DNA from: Anthoceros angustus
Lineage: Eukaryota; Streptophyta; Anthocerotopsida; Anthocerotales; Anthocerotaceae
DNA: 64,000 bases
Direction of reading: 5' to 3'
Assembly (NCBI GenBank): GCA_010909165.1
Contig: MU008169.1
Span: forward strand, 1,240,001 to 1,304,000
Part shown: positions 1 to 10,288 of the stretch, one piece after another
Layout: the number at the start of each line of letters is the position of its first letter
Position numbering within the stretch: the stretch's first letter is position 1
The notes under the pieces: generated by a model
Told to the model about the DNA's origin: nothing
What the model saw: the letters and a program-made list of their open reading frames with translations, nothing else
Databases searched by the model: none
Program-made: the position numbers and the translations under genes

Positions 1-475
1 TCTGCATGATCATTGCTGCCACCTCGCTATCCTTCGCAGTCTTTGCAGTCTCAGCCCGATACTCTTTCAACAGTGGCAGCCGGCCAAAGAGCGCCAAGAT
101 GTCTTGTTTGCTCGCAGAGGTGTATCTAGAAGTGAGATGCAAGAAATGTTGACCAATTTCCCGAGCCACCCTCTGTTTCACGCGAAGTGAGCATTCCACG
201 CTCCCTGTCGATTCGCTCAAGGCCCGCTGCACTGCTCTCCACTTCTTGACTCGTTGTGTTGAGGTCCGTGAGGTGGTCAACATCCCCAAGCCTTGCTTGA
301 TCCTCGCCTGCCTCCAACCGCATCCCCCTCGCTCCCGCCCCCACGCTTTCTTGAGATAGCCCACTTCTATCACACGCATCTGTCCTTCCAGACTTGCTCG
401 CCTGCTCATGCATGCTGACCTCTGGCGGCGCTTGCTCTCGGCCCATGCTCGCCTCGGCTTCAGTGAACGTGCCAT
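1..475 (-). CDS. Hypothetical protein, cut by window edge
   Basis: An open frame starts at the ATG at 475 (MARSLKPRRAW) and runs without a stop to the left edge, about 158 codons. The product is very basic at the N-terminus, then hydrophilic and helix-prone; the last visible part reads QDILALFGRLPLLKEYRAE. A competing frame (491 to 126) ends in a stop and looks less protein-like, so I prefer the frame that stays open to the edge. I recognise no domain. It could be a real plant gene or part of a transposon, given the LINE relic 1.4 kb away. Only the reading frame itself supports it. Confidence 0.35.
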   Translation of the reverse strand, partial: MARSLKPRRAWAESKRRQRSACMSRRASLEGQMRVIEVGYLKKAWGRERGGCGWRQARIKQGLGMLTTSRTSTQRVKKWRAVQRALSESTGSVECSLRVKQRVAREIGQHFLHLTSRYTSASKQDILALFGRLPLLKEYRAETAKTAKDSEVAAMIMQ

Positions 476-1594
476 ACCTCTTGAGGGCCAAAATGCGTGT
501 CGCCGCTAGAGAGTCACCAAGCCCGATCTTGACGACCTTTCACTGTGATGTCTTCACATGGCTGCAGCAACCATGCGCGCCCGTGTGAGACCAAACCCTA
601 AACATCTAGCTTGGACCCAGTTCTACATGGTTCAGATTTCACCCACCCCAGCGCCTCTGAACAATCGCAACAAATGGCTGTTCCGCTGAGCCCGCGTGCA
701 TCCATTGGCGGATTGTTGCGTGTAGATGCCTACCTCCACTGAGCCAACTTGTTTGTGGCTTCGAATGAAGCACCCACTGGGCGTCATCAGCATCACCTAC
801 AGGCCATGCTCGCACACGGCTTCCCGCTGTGTTTGAAGTACTTGATGAAACCGAGATGCTTGATGTCAGCCCATAAAATTAACAAGTGCACTGGCGGTGC
901 GTCCGTGGTGGGGCGCCAGTAAAGGTACGGACCATTTTCCCTCCTTCGCTCCCCCGGTTCCTTCGCTCCCCCGGTTCGTAAAAATAACATGGCACAATGG
1001 ACAAGTGTCGAGGACATTGCCCGTCTTAGCATCCCCGGACCAAGGCATTTTTTTTCAAGGTCTTTTTTTCCCTAATCTAATTTCATATTTTAACCTCAGA
1101 TACATACATAAGAATACTATCATCTATAAAAATACCAGACCGTTTGGAAACGAAATCAATTATATAAAATTATATTCAATATAAGAGGACAAAAGAAGGA
1201 TGTTTCAACCGTTACGCACCAAAGTGAGCACCAAACCATGCATCTGCCCGGTTATGGAGATCCCGTCCTCCGTGATGACACCAGCTTGAGGATGAGTCGT
1301 CGGTTAATCGGAACCAAAGCAGCTACGCCGAGACGATGCACGCATCAGACAACACCATCTGGGGCTGTTACAAGAACCTCGCGCATCGGGACATCACCAA
1401 CACAATTCGAGCGACCCAAAATCTACCACCGTCTTCCAATCCCAACTCATTGTGCGACACGGAGCGCGCTTGGTGGGTACGAGACTGGATGCACGCAACC
1501 AAAGAGTGTTGCAATTTTGAAGTGGTACATAAAGTGAAAGACCAAGCATTGTGTTAGGATGGTGGGAGAAGGTAGAGAAAAAATTGACCAACTG
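476..1594. other. Gene-free stretch, no clear function
   Basis: No convincing coding sequence. It contains a 17-bp direct duplication (ccttcgctcccccggtt, at about 944-977) and an AT-rich part at 1040-1200. Short ORFs on both strands have no recognisable motifs. Confidence 0.4.
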
Positions 1595-1597
1595 AAC

Positions 1598-1858
1598 ACC
1601 AAGCCATCAAAACGTATTGCAAGTTAGAAGTGTTACATAAAATTGCAACAACAACTGTAACAAGGGCAGGTGGCAAATTATTAACAATGCTTGTGAGAGA
1701 GGGGGTGTACCCATAAGGGTGAGGTGGGAAGAGAGAGTGGCAGGTTCGTGTTAAGATGGCTGCACCAAACGGGGTCAGAACTGACAAACTTAATACCAAG
1801 CCTCCAAAGCATGTTGCAATGTGGAAGTGTAACAAAAAATTGCAACATCGACTGTAAC
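1598..1858. repeat. Degenerate direct repeat, about 64 bp, two copies
   Basis: Copies at 1598-1661 and 1795-1858 share the order accaagcc...ttgcaa...gtgttaca/gtgtaaca...aattgcaaca...actgtaac, spaced 197 bp apart. A weaker third copy may lie at 1496-1550. They sit just downstream, in minus orientation, of the LINE reverse-transcriptase relic and may belong to its tail. Confidence 0.5.
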
Positions 1859-1872
1859 ATAGGCTGGCTTTT

Positions 1873-2127
1873 CTAGTAGGGTGCAGAGGCTGTGGAGGAT
1901 AGCGCCTTGAAATGCACCATGGCGAATAGGGCGCCCCCCAATGGATCCCCTTGCCTTGTACCTGTCGCCGAGTGGAGAACCGAAACGCCTTTGGTAGCTG
2001 GACTATGTTCATGATTGGACGGGAAACCGTAGAAGGAGTGAACAAATGGAATGAGGCCCGCTAGGTGCCCACCTGCATCCCTGAATTCCGAAAAAATTAC
2101 GGCCCTAGACACAGTGTTGAAGGCATT
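1873..2127 (-). pseudogene. Non-LTR (LINE-type) reverse transcriptase relic
   Basis: The minus strand encodes an RT core fragment: NAFNTVSRAV (equivalent to the D-x-x-NAFN-S/T region), then FYGFPSNHEH, then GTRQGDPLGGALFAM, which matches the conserved G-x-x-QGDPLGPLLFA block of non-LTR reverse transcriptases. The catalytic FADD box that should follow is not seen; the frame ends at 1873. No 5' or 3' element boundary, poly-A tail or endonuclease is visible, so this is a short truncated remnant. Confidence 0.7.
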
Positions 2128-2137
2128 CTAGAATAAT

Positions 2138-2440
2138 ATCTAAAATAAGGTAGAATTCCTTATTTATATAAATTCAAAGTATTGACCTCATTCTTCCATT
2201 AAACGCCTTTTCTTACTACCTACTTAAGAAATGGTGCATTGCCATACTCCTGATAGTAAGATCTAAAATAAGCTGGAATTCTATATCTGTATAAACTCAA
2301 AGTATTCACCTCATTCCTCCATGTACTGGTCTTTCTTACTATTCTTAGGCAAATTTTTATAGGCAATATATTAGAAATAAGATAATACTCCTAATATAGT
2401 AAGATCTAAAATAGGTGGAATTGCTTATCTATATAAACCC
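2138..2440 (+). promoter_or_regulatory. Three degenerate TATA-bearing units upstream of the RING gene
   Basis: A block beginning atctaaaata and continuing through ggaatt to tatataaa-like sequence occurs at about 2138, 2261 and 2404. TATA-like cores are near 2165-2172 (tatataaa), 2287-2294 (ctgtataaa, degenerate) and 2430-2437 (tatataaa). The first two copies also share aaagtatt-acctcatt after the TATA. The last TATA is about 190 bp before the RING gene ATG, a usable distance for a transcription start near 2465. Promoter function is inferred. Confidence 0.5.
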
Positions 2441-2628
2441 AAACGTCTATCACTATCTTCATAAGTCGTTATCATTTGGCGCTGCGAACAACATACAAAA
2501 TTGCGTGATATCCATAATAATGTTACAATATAGTTAACTTTTTTGTAACTTTTCTCTTTCATAGACCTTAAAGAACATTAAGTTCTTTGTAGGAAGTTTA
2601 TTTCAATATTCACCTAATTATATACGAT

Positions 2629-3390
2629 ATGGATAAGTTTTTGGTTTATGATGTATCTATTACTTACCATCATGAAAATAATGATGAACTTGATTGTGCA
2701 ATTTGTCTAGACGCTCTTGAAGTGGGCCAAGAAATTTCTAAAGTAAATAGGTGTTCCCATATGTATCATAAAAAATGTCTAAAGCAATGGCTAGACACAT
2801 GTTTATTACCAATTAGATGTCCACTTTGTAGATGTAAAATATTACTGGTCCAGGTAAGCAATGCACCAAGTGATACAATATCAATGGAAGAAGGACACAC
2901 ATCTACAGGTTCAACGCAAATTGGTTCAACATCTCTAGATCAAATTCAATCAGAACACATATTATCGGATTATGAAAGAGTTGAACAACTTCTATCACAC
3001 GATTATGAAAGAGTTGAACAACTCCTAGAACAATTCAGTGAAAATGCACAAATCATATGCCAAATCCTTAGAAGCCAACTCCTTAGCAGAACTGAAGTTG
3101 GGCAACCGGATTTGGTAGAGTCCTTGTCTACTCTAAACGAACTTTTTGAGCATTTTAACGAGTCTTATCTAGAAGAAGTTATTATTGATTATTTTGACGA
3201 CGATTATCAACTTGACCTTATTGTATATTATTACCAGTTTGATGAATTTGCACGGTTCAATCAATTTTCTGCAGACATAAATGAAGTCCATGGTTCACTA
3301 GTGAATTTCATTTTATATCTTGAAGAACTTACCAATTCTTATGTCGACATGTACCTAACTAGGGCACTCTATGAAATATTTTTTTCATAG
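2629..3390 (+). CDS. RING-H2 finger protein, probable E3 ubiquitin ligase
   Basis: Single-exon gene of 253 aa. Residues 23-67 form a complete RING-H2 finger: C23, C26, C42, H44, H47, C50, C64, C67, with the usual W54 of the HKKCLKQWL stretch. RING-H2 domains recruit E2 enzymes and two zinc ions, so an E3 ligase role is likely; the substrate is unknown. The rest is acidic and hydrophilic with no membrane segment, unlike ATL-type plant RING proteins. It carries an in-frame tandem duplication of DYERVEQLL (residues about 114-134). Codon use is strongly A/T-biased compared with the GC-richer genes at 11-25 kb, which fits an AT-rich island or recent transfer or retroposition. No close family is recognised outside the finger. 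Confidence 0.75.
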   Translation: MDKFLVYDVSITYHHENNDELDCAICLDALEVGQEISKVNRCSHMYHKKCLKQWLDTCLLPIRCPLCRCKILLVQVSNAPSDTISMEEGHTSTGSTQIGSTSLDQIQSEHILSDYERVEQLLSHDYERVEQLLEQFSENAQIICQILRSQLLSRTEVGQPDLVESLSTLNELFEHFNESYLEEVIIDYFDDDYQLDLIVYYYQFDEFARFNQFSADINEVHGSLVNFILYLEELTNSYVDMYLTRALYEIFFS

Positions 3391-4310
3391 AGATTTGGGA
3401 GGCTTTATACATATATCAAAGTATACATCAAAGCTCCTTACAAGGGTTTCATTGAGACGTACCCATGTAGGGCTTTGGCAACGGGCTAGTAGGGCTGAGG
3501 ATAGGATTTCATTCCAAGCTGTTTTGTAAGGCCATGAAACGAAGGATGGATGGTGCCCCATCCCCGCATTGTGCGGGAATGGGAGCAGGATTTCTTTAGA
3601 TGGCTTCAGAAGGCCATGAAATAGGAGATGAATGACTCATCTGCCTACTAATCATCCTATGAGGAAATAAATTGCACCCCATCTTAGTACTCATTCGTCG
3701 CTTGACTATGGAGTTCTAATGAACTCACGTCAAGATGTCACTTCTTCAAGGGTGGACTTCTAGCAATCAAGTCTACCTATTCGATCTAAAACCTTTGAAA
3801 AAAAATTTATATTTTTATTTAGTTAAATATTCGATTTCAATTGATAATTTTATTAGTACTAGTATTACTTTTTTTTCTTGATTAATTTTAATTCTAAAAT
3901 ACTAATAATTTTTATTTATCTATAATAATAATTTCTAAGTTTAGTATAGAATCCTAATGTGCTTATGTTTGGTACAAGATGTGCTTTGTTTTGGTGGAAT
4001 ACCAAGTGAGATTAGATGAAAAAAAATACAGATAAACCTTGAAAGTTGAATGAAAAAGTTAGAGCCAGCACCTCGAGATCCTCCAGGCCCTGGATACGGT
4101 GGGAGAGTGCTAGACTTATGATGCCAGATAGATCCATAGAAATATTTTTTGTGCAAGAAGCATGGATATAGGAGGATTAACTGTGGAGTTTCAATGCACT
4201 CGTGTTTGGTGCCCACCATTGCGTACATTTCTTTGGATATGGTATTACTGTTCTATTTAACCTGCCAACTTAGAAGCCTTTTGAGCTGAGGTCTTTGAAT
4301 GTTTAAATAT
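3391..4310. other. AT-rich intergenic stretch
   Basis: Starts with the 3' flank of the RING gene. It holds a small inverted repeat near 3562-3580 (ccccgca-ttg-tgcggg) and a very AT-rich segment at 3790-3960. No coding sequence or RNA gene recognised. Confidence 0.4.
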
Positions 4311-4891
4311 AGTAACACCCCTCACTGCGCAGCCAGTAAGGAAGCGTCAAGTGCTGGCTTCCCAGCGGTCTAGGACCTCGCCAATTCACTCCACAAGAGA
4401 CTTGCACGATTCTCGGCCTCAACCTCACAACACAAGACTAGGCTCCAAGTAGCCCGTCCATCGACGACTCAGCCACCTCCTCGAGGTCTTGCTCTTTATT
4501 ACAAGAATACAACGATGGAATCGGCTATCTACGCCCAGCTCGCCCTTGATTCCATGACAAGTTCACTAGCTAGCTCTCCACAACTCTCTCAACACAAGGC
4601 TTGCAGCTGCTCTCTCAAAGAGTGAGTAACTTATAACTTATTTCTCAAAGCCCTTGCTCTAGCCCTTATATATCCCGCAGCCTGACCTTAACTAGGCATT
4701 AAATCTAGGGATTCTTACGGACCACTAATCACTAAGAGTCCTCTCTAGGCAGCTCTTCATTTGTGGTGTAGCAATTCCTCTCTAACAAGAGATTGCATGA
4801 AGCATGCAACACATGCATCTTCTTAACAGGCGACTACTAACTTAGCTTTTACCTTTTCAACTTTTCACCTTTCTACCTTGTTTCACCGTCA
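4311..4891 (-). repeat. 3' LTR of the Ty3/gypsy element
   Basis: Matches 9431-10032 over its full length. It includes a TATA-like box (ccttatatatccc) at about 4670-4678. The inner boundary is set by the adjoining polypurine tract and the outer one by loss of similarity at agtaacacc. The differences from the other copy are mostly small indels plus a few substitutions. Confidence 0.88.
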
Positions 4892-4904
4892 CTCTCTCCC
4901 CCCG
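4891..4904 (-). other. Polypurine tract
   Basis: On the minus strand the sequence just before the 3' LTR reads CCGGGGGGAGAGAG, a purine run in the position expected for the plus-strand DNA synthesis primer of an LTR element. Confidence 0.7.
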
Positions 4905-5495
4905 GAAGATGTCATTGTCCTCAATGACCTCGTAACGCGAGATCATCCATGATCCTTGTTGCACATCTTCAAGTGAAACCGGAGGATCGCATAACCACGA
5001 AGCCTTACGGATACTGCGGTACATTACCACGACGAGGCACTTCTCTCTGCCAGAATTCAACAATCTCCGCAGACCATGATTGTGTTGAACCGGGATGACA
5101 TAATCCTTCCTGTTCATATCTTCATTCTCTTCGAAATCACAAATGGTTTGACAAAGAGACATGAAACACATTATGAGAGAAGATCCATTCGAGCAATTGT
5201 AGTTTGTAAGCCACATTTCCAATGCGCTTGAACTACGAAAGGTCCTCCATACTTAGGCCTTAACTTTGAGGTCGCCCTTGTGGCGTGGGAAATTCTTCAA
5301 TTTCACCCACACCTTGTCTCCTACTTGAAACTCGCCTCTTGCTGTGCACACAAACTTCTTTTGCTGTCCCGAGCCTTGGCCAATATCTTCTTAGCAACTT
5401 CATGCACGGCCCTTAAGCGCTCAATGAATTCACGTGGTTCTCTTGCTCTCTCAAACACGCTAGCATTCAACATGGAAACTACGTCCATTGCTTCG
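4905..5495 (-). pseudogene. C-terminal end of pol (integrase tail, possible chromodomain-like part)
   Basis: Minus-strand fragments here follow the integrase core. One includes a KVWVK-type integrase C-terminal motif region near 5280-5330; another (5222-4857) contains RKASWLCDPPVSLED, which resembles the end of the chromodomain-like tail of plant gypsy elements. The similarity is weak and the frame is broken between pieces. Confidence 0.45.
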
Positions 5496-5911
5496 TTACA
5501 TCATCCGAAAAGGTGTGTAGCACGTGGAGCTATGTACGTTATTATAACAAAATTGCATCCTCAAGATGATTACTCCATTACCGGTCCATCCGCATATAGT
5601 GTCGTAAGTATTCTTCTTGGATTCTTCACCCTCTCTGTTGATCCATCTATCGGGTGTCGTGCTCATACATAATTGCACTCCTAAGCTCTTCATAAGTTGC
5701 CAAAACTCTGCGATCTGGGATCTCTGTCACTCACAATGCATAGGCGTCCATGTAACACATATACATGCTTCTTGAACAATCGAGCAACTTGAGCTTTCAC
5801 TCGCTTCTTTGTAGGGATGAAGTGTGCTTGCTTGAATCTATCAACCACCGTCATGATAGTGTGTCCATTCTTGGCAATGGCATAATGAAATCCATTGATA
5901 TACTTTTCCAA
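5496..5911 (-). pseudogene. Retroelement integrase core, broken
   Basis: The minus strand shows KNGHTIMTVVDRF and AHFIPTKK, then a VSDRDPR-like block, the standard landmarks of gypsy integrases (catalytic Asp residues lie in the VVDRF and SDRD blocks). The next frame holds the CYNNVHSSTCYTPF region of the integrase C-terminus. At least two frameshifts lie between the blocks, several at CAG triplets. Confidence 0.8.
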
Positions 5912-6299
5912 GGCCCACTTGGAATAGGCGGGGTTGCAACAAACCTCGTGGATTTATGCTCCACCTTATCCTCGATCTACACAAGACTTAACATACTCAA
6001 CGGTATGCTTGTACATTCCAGCCAAGAAAAGCCTTTCTCAACTTCTCATAAGTTGGGTCAATTCCTCTATGACCTGCACTTGGCACATCATGACACTCTG
6101 CAAGCAACTTCCTTCTCAACACATGAGAATCGGGAATCACAATCTGTTTTGCTTGAACATCAACAAGCCATTTCTAAGCTTAAACTTAGATCCGGTTGCT
6201 CCACTTCATTGATCCAATCACAGACTAATGGATCTCGCAGATAAGCTTCCTTGATCTGCGTGTGAGTGTCCTTGGCTCAATCACCATCGTATTGCTAGC

Positions 6300-6660
6300 T
6301 TAGGCCTCTTGATAAGCGTTATCAAACTTAAACTCGCTTGCGACTCAAAGCATCCGCCACGAGATTCTCCTTCCGGCTTGTACTTGATAGACACATCATA
6401 CATTGCTAGGAAATCTTGCCATCTAGCTGTCTTGCGCTTAGTCGCGGTGATTTGTAAAGAAGCTCGTGCTTACATTGTCTGTATACAAGACAAAAGATCT
6501 TCCTAGAAGATAATGTCTCCAAATCTTGAGACAATTGATGATGATCATCTCCTTTTCATAAGTGGGGTACTTCCTTTTCATGTTCATGCAACTTCCTTGA
6601 TTCGTAAGCCACCGGCCTACCTTCTTGCATGAGCACTCCGCCAATTGCAATATCGGCATC
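6300..6660 (-). pseudogene. Retroelement RNase H, broken
   Basis: KRKYPTYEKEM, IWRHYLLGRSFVLYTDN and TNHRD on the minus strand match the RT-linked RNase H of gypsy elements; the catalytic YTD Asp is present. Further along, about 6420-6340, are the broken ARW-DFLA and LVADALSR landmarks of the connection to integrase. Frame changes separate these pieces. Confidence 0.8.
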
Positions 6661-7039
6661 GATATACTTCTATATCCTTCTTTGGATCATAGATTGCCAA
6701 TCTTGGGTAGTCTTGAGTTTCAACTTAAACTCGAATGCCCTCGACATTCATCATCCCACTTCCAAGCCTTCGCCTTCTTCAAGAGATCGATTAATGGGGC
6801 GCAATCTTGGCAAACATCGGTACAAATCTTACATACACGCTAGCCAATCCCAAAACATACGCACCTCGTGCACATTCGTTGGCGGCAGCCAACTCAGATG
6901 GTTTTACCTTATCGGGATCCATCCCGATACCATCCGCAGAGACAATGAATCCTAGGAAGTCTATCTCTTCCTTAACAAGTCACACTTTGTTATAGCTAAG
7001 AACAAAGAATTTGCTCTTAACCTTTCTAACACTTTCCTC

Positions 7040-7400
7040 AAGTGTTGGACATGCTCTTCAAGGTAGAATCAGTATATCATGATGTCATCCAAGTATATCA
7101 CAACACACTCATCCAACGGATCTCCGAATATAGTATTCATGAGAGTCAAAACGTGGTGGTGCATTAGTGAGTCCAAATGGCATGACAAGGAACTCAAAAG
7201 ATCCATACCTTGTTCTACAAGCGTCTTGTATTCATGTCCTTCTGCGATGCGAATCGGTAATAGCACGCCATTAGATCCGACTTGGTGAAATACTTAGCAC
7301 CTCTCAATCATCAAACAAGTCATCCATCCTTGGCAAAGGATAAGAATTCTTCAACATTATCGATTGAGTGCTCGTAATCCAAGCATAATCTCAATCCTCC
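7040..7400 (-). pseudogene. Retroelement reverse transcriptase, broken
   Basis: The minus strand reads [22 protein letters not shown] at about 7132-7069, ending in the catalytic YLDD box. The preceding fingers/palm block (EGHEYKT, then a frame-shifted MPFGL-equivalent) lies at 7160-7266. Two or more small deletions break the frame between them. Confidence 0.85.
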
Positions 7401-7906
7401 ATTCTTCTTGCGTGAACAACCGGCGCACCAAATGGGGACTTTGAGATTCTCACATAGCCCTTGGCTAGCGGGTTAGACATCTGTCTCTTGACTCTTGTAG
7501 CTCATCCTGCGATAATCTATATGGCGCTCTTGAAGGCGGTGTACTTCACGGCTTGAGATCAATCTCATGATCTACAATTCTTCTAGGAGGTAAAGGAGGC
7601 AACTCATCGGGCATCAAGTCCTTGAACTCATTCAAGGCGGCACTTCCTTGGAATCTTTGGCTCACGAGACTCCATCTCAAGACCATCTTCTAGTCCTTGC
7701 AGCCTGTAAAGAGTTCCTCTCCATCCTTTACACAACATTTGAGCTTTTCTTAGAGATGATATCATCAATGTTGTCTCCAAGCCTCTGCTTGAGAACGCAC
7801 AACTCACTTTGTGCTCTTCATCTCCTAAGATCGTATGGTGCGTGAGTCCACGTTCACACATACCTTGTTGGCCTTCATCCATTCTAAGCCCAAGATGATT
7901 TCATGA

Positions 7907-8149
7907 TCATCCATATCTACAATGAAGCTCACTTGCTCCATTCCAATTCCCTATCTGCAACGGCACTTCTTGCAATTCACCTTTGTGTTGCAGCATTCCT
8001 TTAGCTTGTTTCACTCTACATGGCTCAGATGTACTAGCCCATGTCAAACCAAGCTTGCTTGCCTTGCTAGGAGAAATGAAATTATGTGTTGCTGCTAAGT
8101 CAAGCAACATCCTCGCTTCTGCTCCATTTAGACATCCATGTATGTACAT
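7907..8149 (-). pseudogene. Retroelement aspartic protease
   Basis: The stretch ARMLLDLAATHNFIS on the minus strand is the retropepsin active-site region. The usual D-S/T-G/A triad reads D-L-A here, so the catalytic Asp remains but the second residue is altered. It lies between the gag zinc knuckle and RT, as expected. Confidence 0.75.
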
Positions 8150-8236
8150 GAGCTCTCCACCCGCCCTCCGAATAGTGCTGTCCTCAGCACTCTGAGACTC
8201 ACCACATGCAGCCTTCGCAACATGTGGCCGATCCCG

Positions 8237-8642
8237 TCACTTGGGATCCTCGGATCCGCCACTTGTAATCCACGAGTCTTGGTGTGGATCTCCTTCGCTA
8301 CGTTGAGAGTTTGTTCGATTCGGGCATTCATTTGCATAATGTCCGGCTCTCCACATGAGTAGCATACTCCTTTTCGAGAACCCATACTGTTCTCGAGCTC
8401 CGGCCTCTGCGCTCCTCGATTTCTTCATGAAATTTCCTCTTGAATTGCCTCTTGCAATTCCATTTCCGCCTGTCCTTAGCGGCTCCTCTGGCACTACTAG
8501 AGCTTCCTCTAGTCTGGGCATACCAACCACGTGTACTGCCTCGAAATCTTCTAGGAGTTGGATGTACTAGAATGGAAAGTATCTGGGATGGCATCTGCTG
8601 CTGTAATGGCCTCTGCCAATGTAGTTGGACTATGCAACTCAA
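8237..8642 (-). pseudogene. Retroelement gag tail with CCHC zinc knuckle
   Basis: The minus strand carries a Cys-x2-Cys start (CYSCGEP) in one frame and the matching GHYANECPNR end in the next frame, together a CCHC nucleocapsid knuckle interrupted by a one-base deletion near 8350. The upstream part is Arg/Ser/Gly-rich, typical of gag C-termini. Confidence 0.75.
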
Positions 8643-9414
8643 TTCTGTTAGCAGCCCAATCCTTCAAACCAACCATGAAGCGATGCAGTTTGTCATCTTC
8701 ACTCATGGTAGTGCAGTGCATGCGGCTTCAAGGTACTTACATAATCTCGACAAGACTGCTTGCTTGATATTGTCAAGCTGCTGTCTATAGGCGAAGCATT
8801 CGCAGTTGGAACCGCTTCTTGAGGGCTTCTTTGAAGGATGCCCGATGCAGTGATGGTATGTGCTCGGTTACCAGGCAACATTAGCACCATAACCGCCACC
8901 GGACCAAAGCATAGCCCTTTAAGAAATTGCATTACCTAAGTAGTACTCGGCTCAACACGGATGAGGCGAGATAAGTCTCAATAGAATAGATCCAAGAATC
9001 AATGACTTGCGGATCTCTTTCTCCCTCATACTTATCTGGTAGGGCTAGCTTCATGCTCGATTTGGAGCCACTTTGAAGATGCTGAATTGGAAGATTTCTT
9101 GTTGTTCTTCCGCATCTTCGCCTTGTTGAGTGGGCTCTGGATTCTTTGTCTTCTTCCTTGAAGTCATTACATCGTCAAGACACGGAAGAACTTGATAAAG
9201 TACTTCCACCATCCGTTTCTTCCAGTCCTCTGACTTCTCTCCTGATGGGCCTGCTGTGCTCTCAGGCGGCTCTCACTTCCTCTTGTTCGACGATGATGAA
9301 TCTTCAGGCGGTTGAGGCGGATGATCGGCGGGAGACTGCTGCTTCTTCAGCCTCTCCTTACGCTTCTCATTGACCATCTTGTGCACTCTCTAGTCACTCG
9401 GAGGAATGGACTAC

Positions 9415-9426
9415 GCTCTGATACCA
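9415..9426 (-). other. Primer binding site (initiator tRNA-Met)
   Basis: On the minus strand TGGTATCAGAGC lies four bases after the 5' LTR. This is the classic complement of the 3' end of plant initiator tRNA-Met and fixes the element's orientation. Confidence 0.92.
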
Positions 9427-9430
9427 CTCA

Positions 9431-10032
9431 AGTAACACCCCTCACTGCGCAGCCAGTAAGGAAGCGTCAAGTGCTGGCTTCCCAGCGGTCTAGGACCTCG
9501 CCAATTCACTCCACAAGAGACTTGCACGATTCTCAACGCTCTCAACCTCACAACACAGCACTAGGCTCCAAGTAGCCCGCCGTCCACTGACGACTCGCAG
9601 CCACCTCCTCGAGGTCTTGCTCTTTATTACAAGAATACAACGATGGAATCGGCTATCTCATGGCAGCTCGCCCTTGATTCCATGACAAGCTCACTAGCTA
9701 GCTCTCCACAGCCTCTCTCAACACAAGGCTTGCAGGCTTGCTTGCTCTCTCAAAGAGTGAGTAACTTGTAACTTGTTCCTCAAAGCCCTTGCTCTAGCCC
9801 TTATATATCCCGACTGACCTTAACTAGGCATGTTAAATCTAGGGATTCTTACGGACCACTAATCACTAAGAGTCCTCTCTAGGCAGCTCTTCATTTGTGG
9901 CTGTAGCAATTCTTCTCTAACAAGAGATTGCATGAAGCATGCAACACATGCATCTTCTTAACAAGGCAGCTACTAACTTAGCTTTTTACCTTTTTCAACT
10001 TTTCACCTTTCTACCTTATTTCACCAGTGCCG
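9431..10032 (-). repeat. 5' LTR of the Ty3/gypsy element
   Basis: Partner of 4311-4891. The first 100 bp are identical and the copies then differ mainly by 1-6 nt indels. The promoter-like ccttatatatccc is near 9800-9812. The outer boundary is approximate, near ccagtgccg. Confidence 0.88.
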
Positions 10033-10288
10033 TTACTAATATAAGACTTTCAATTAATCTAAAAAAAATACTTTTCTTGATTGTGAGAATGCTGAAAACA
10101 TATTCGATACAACGCATCCCATAGAAGTATGTGCTGTGAAAGGAAGTTCTGCGTCTAGTAGGTGAGGGAGTTCTGCCTTGAGCCAGTTGCACACTCAAAT
10201 CAAGCCATCCCGCTGAGCGTGCAGCTGATGGACAACCTCACTCCTCCATGGCAGGAGCCACACCGAGTGCAGCAACGCTTCAGCTTCA

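Larger units (their letters stand above)
4311..10032 (-). mobile_element. Ty3/gypsy LTR retrotransposon, degenerate
   Basis: Two near-identical direct repeats of about 580-600 bp flank a 4.5-kb interior. On the minus strand the order is 5' LTR (about 10032-9431), primer binding site for initiator tRNA-Met, gag zinc knuckle, aspartic protease, reverse transcriptase, RNase H, integrase, polypurine tract, 3' LTR (4891-4311). RT before integrase is the Ty3/gypsy order. Every domain is split by small indels, so no intact polyprotein remains as read. The LTRs end in GGGGTGTTACT, close to the common plant LTR terminus, and I could not find a convincing target-site duplication. Many of the indels fall at CAG/CTG triplets (see findings), so part of the apparent decay may be technical. 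Confidence 0.9.

Noticed and set aside
4311-10032. Reading the LTR pair as a tandem gene duplication
   Set aside because: The primer binding site, polypurine tract and pol domain order show an LTR retrotransposon.
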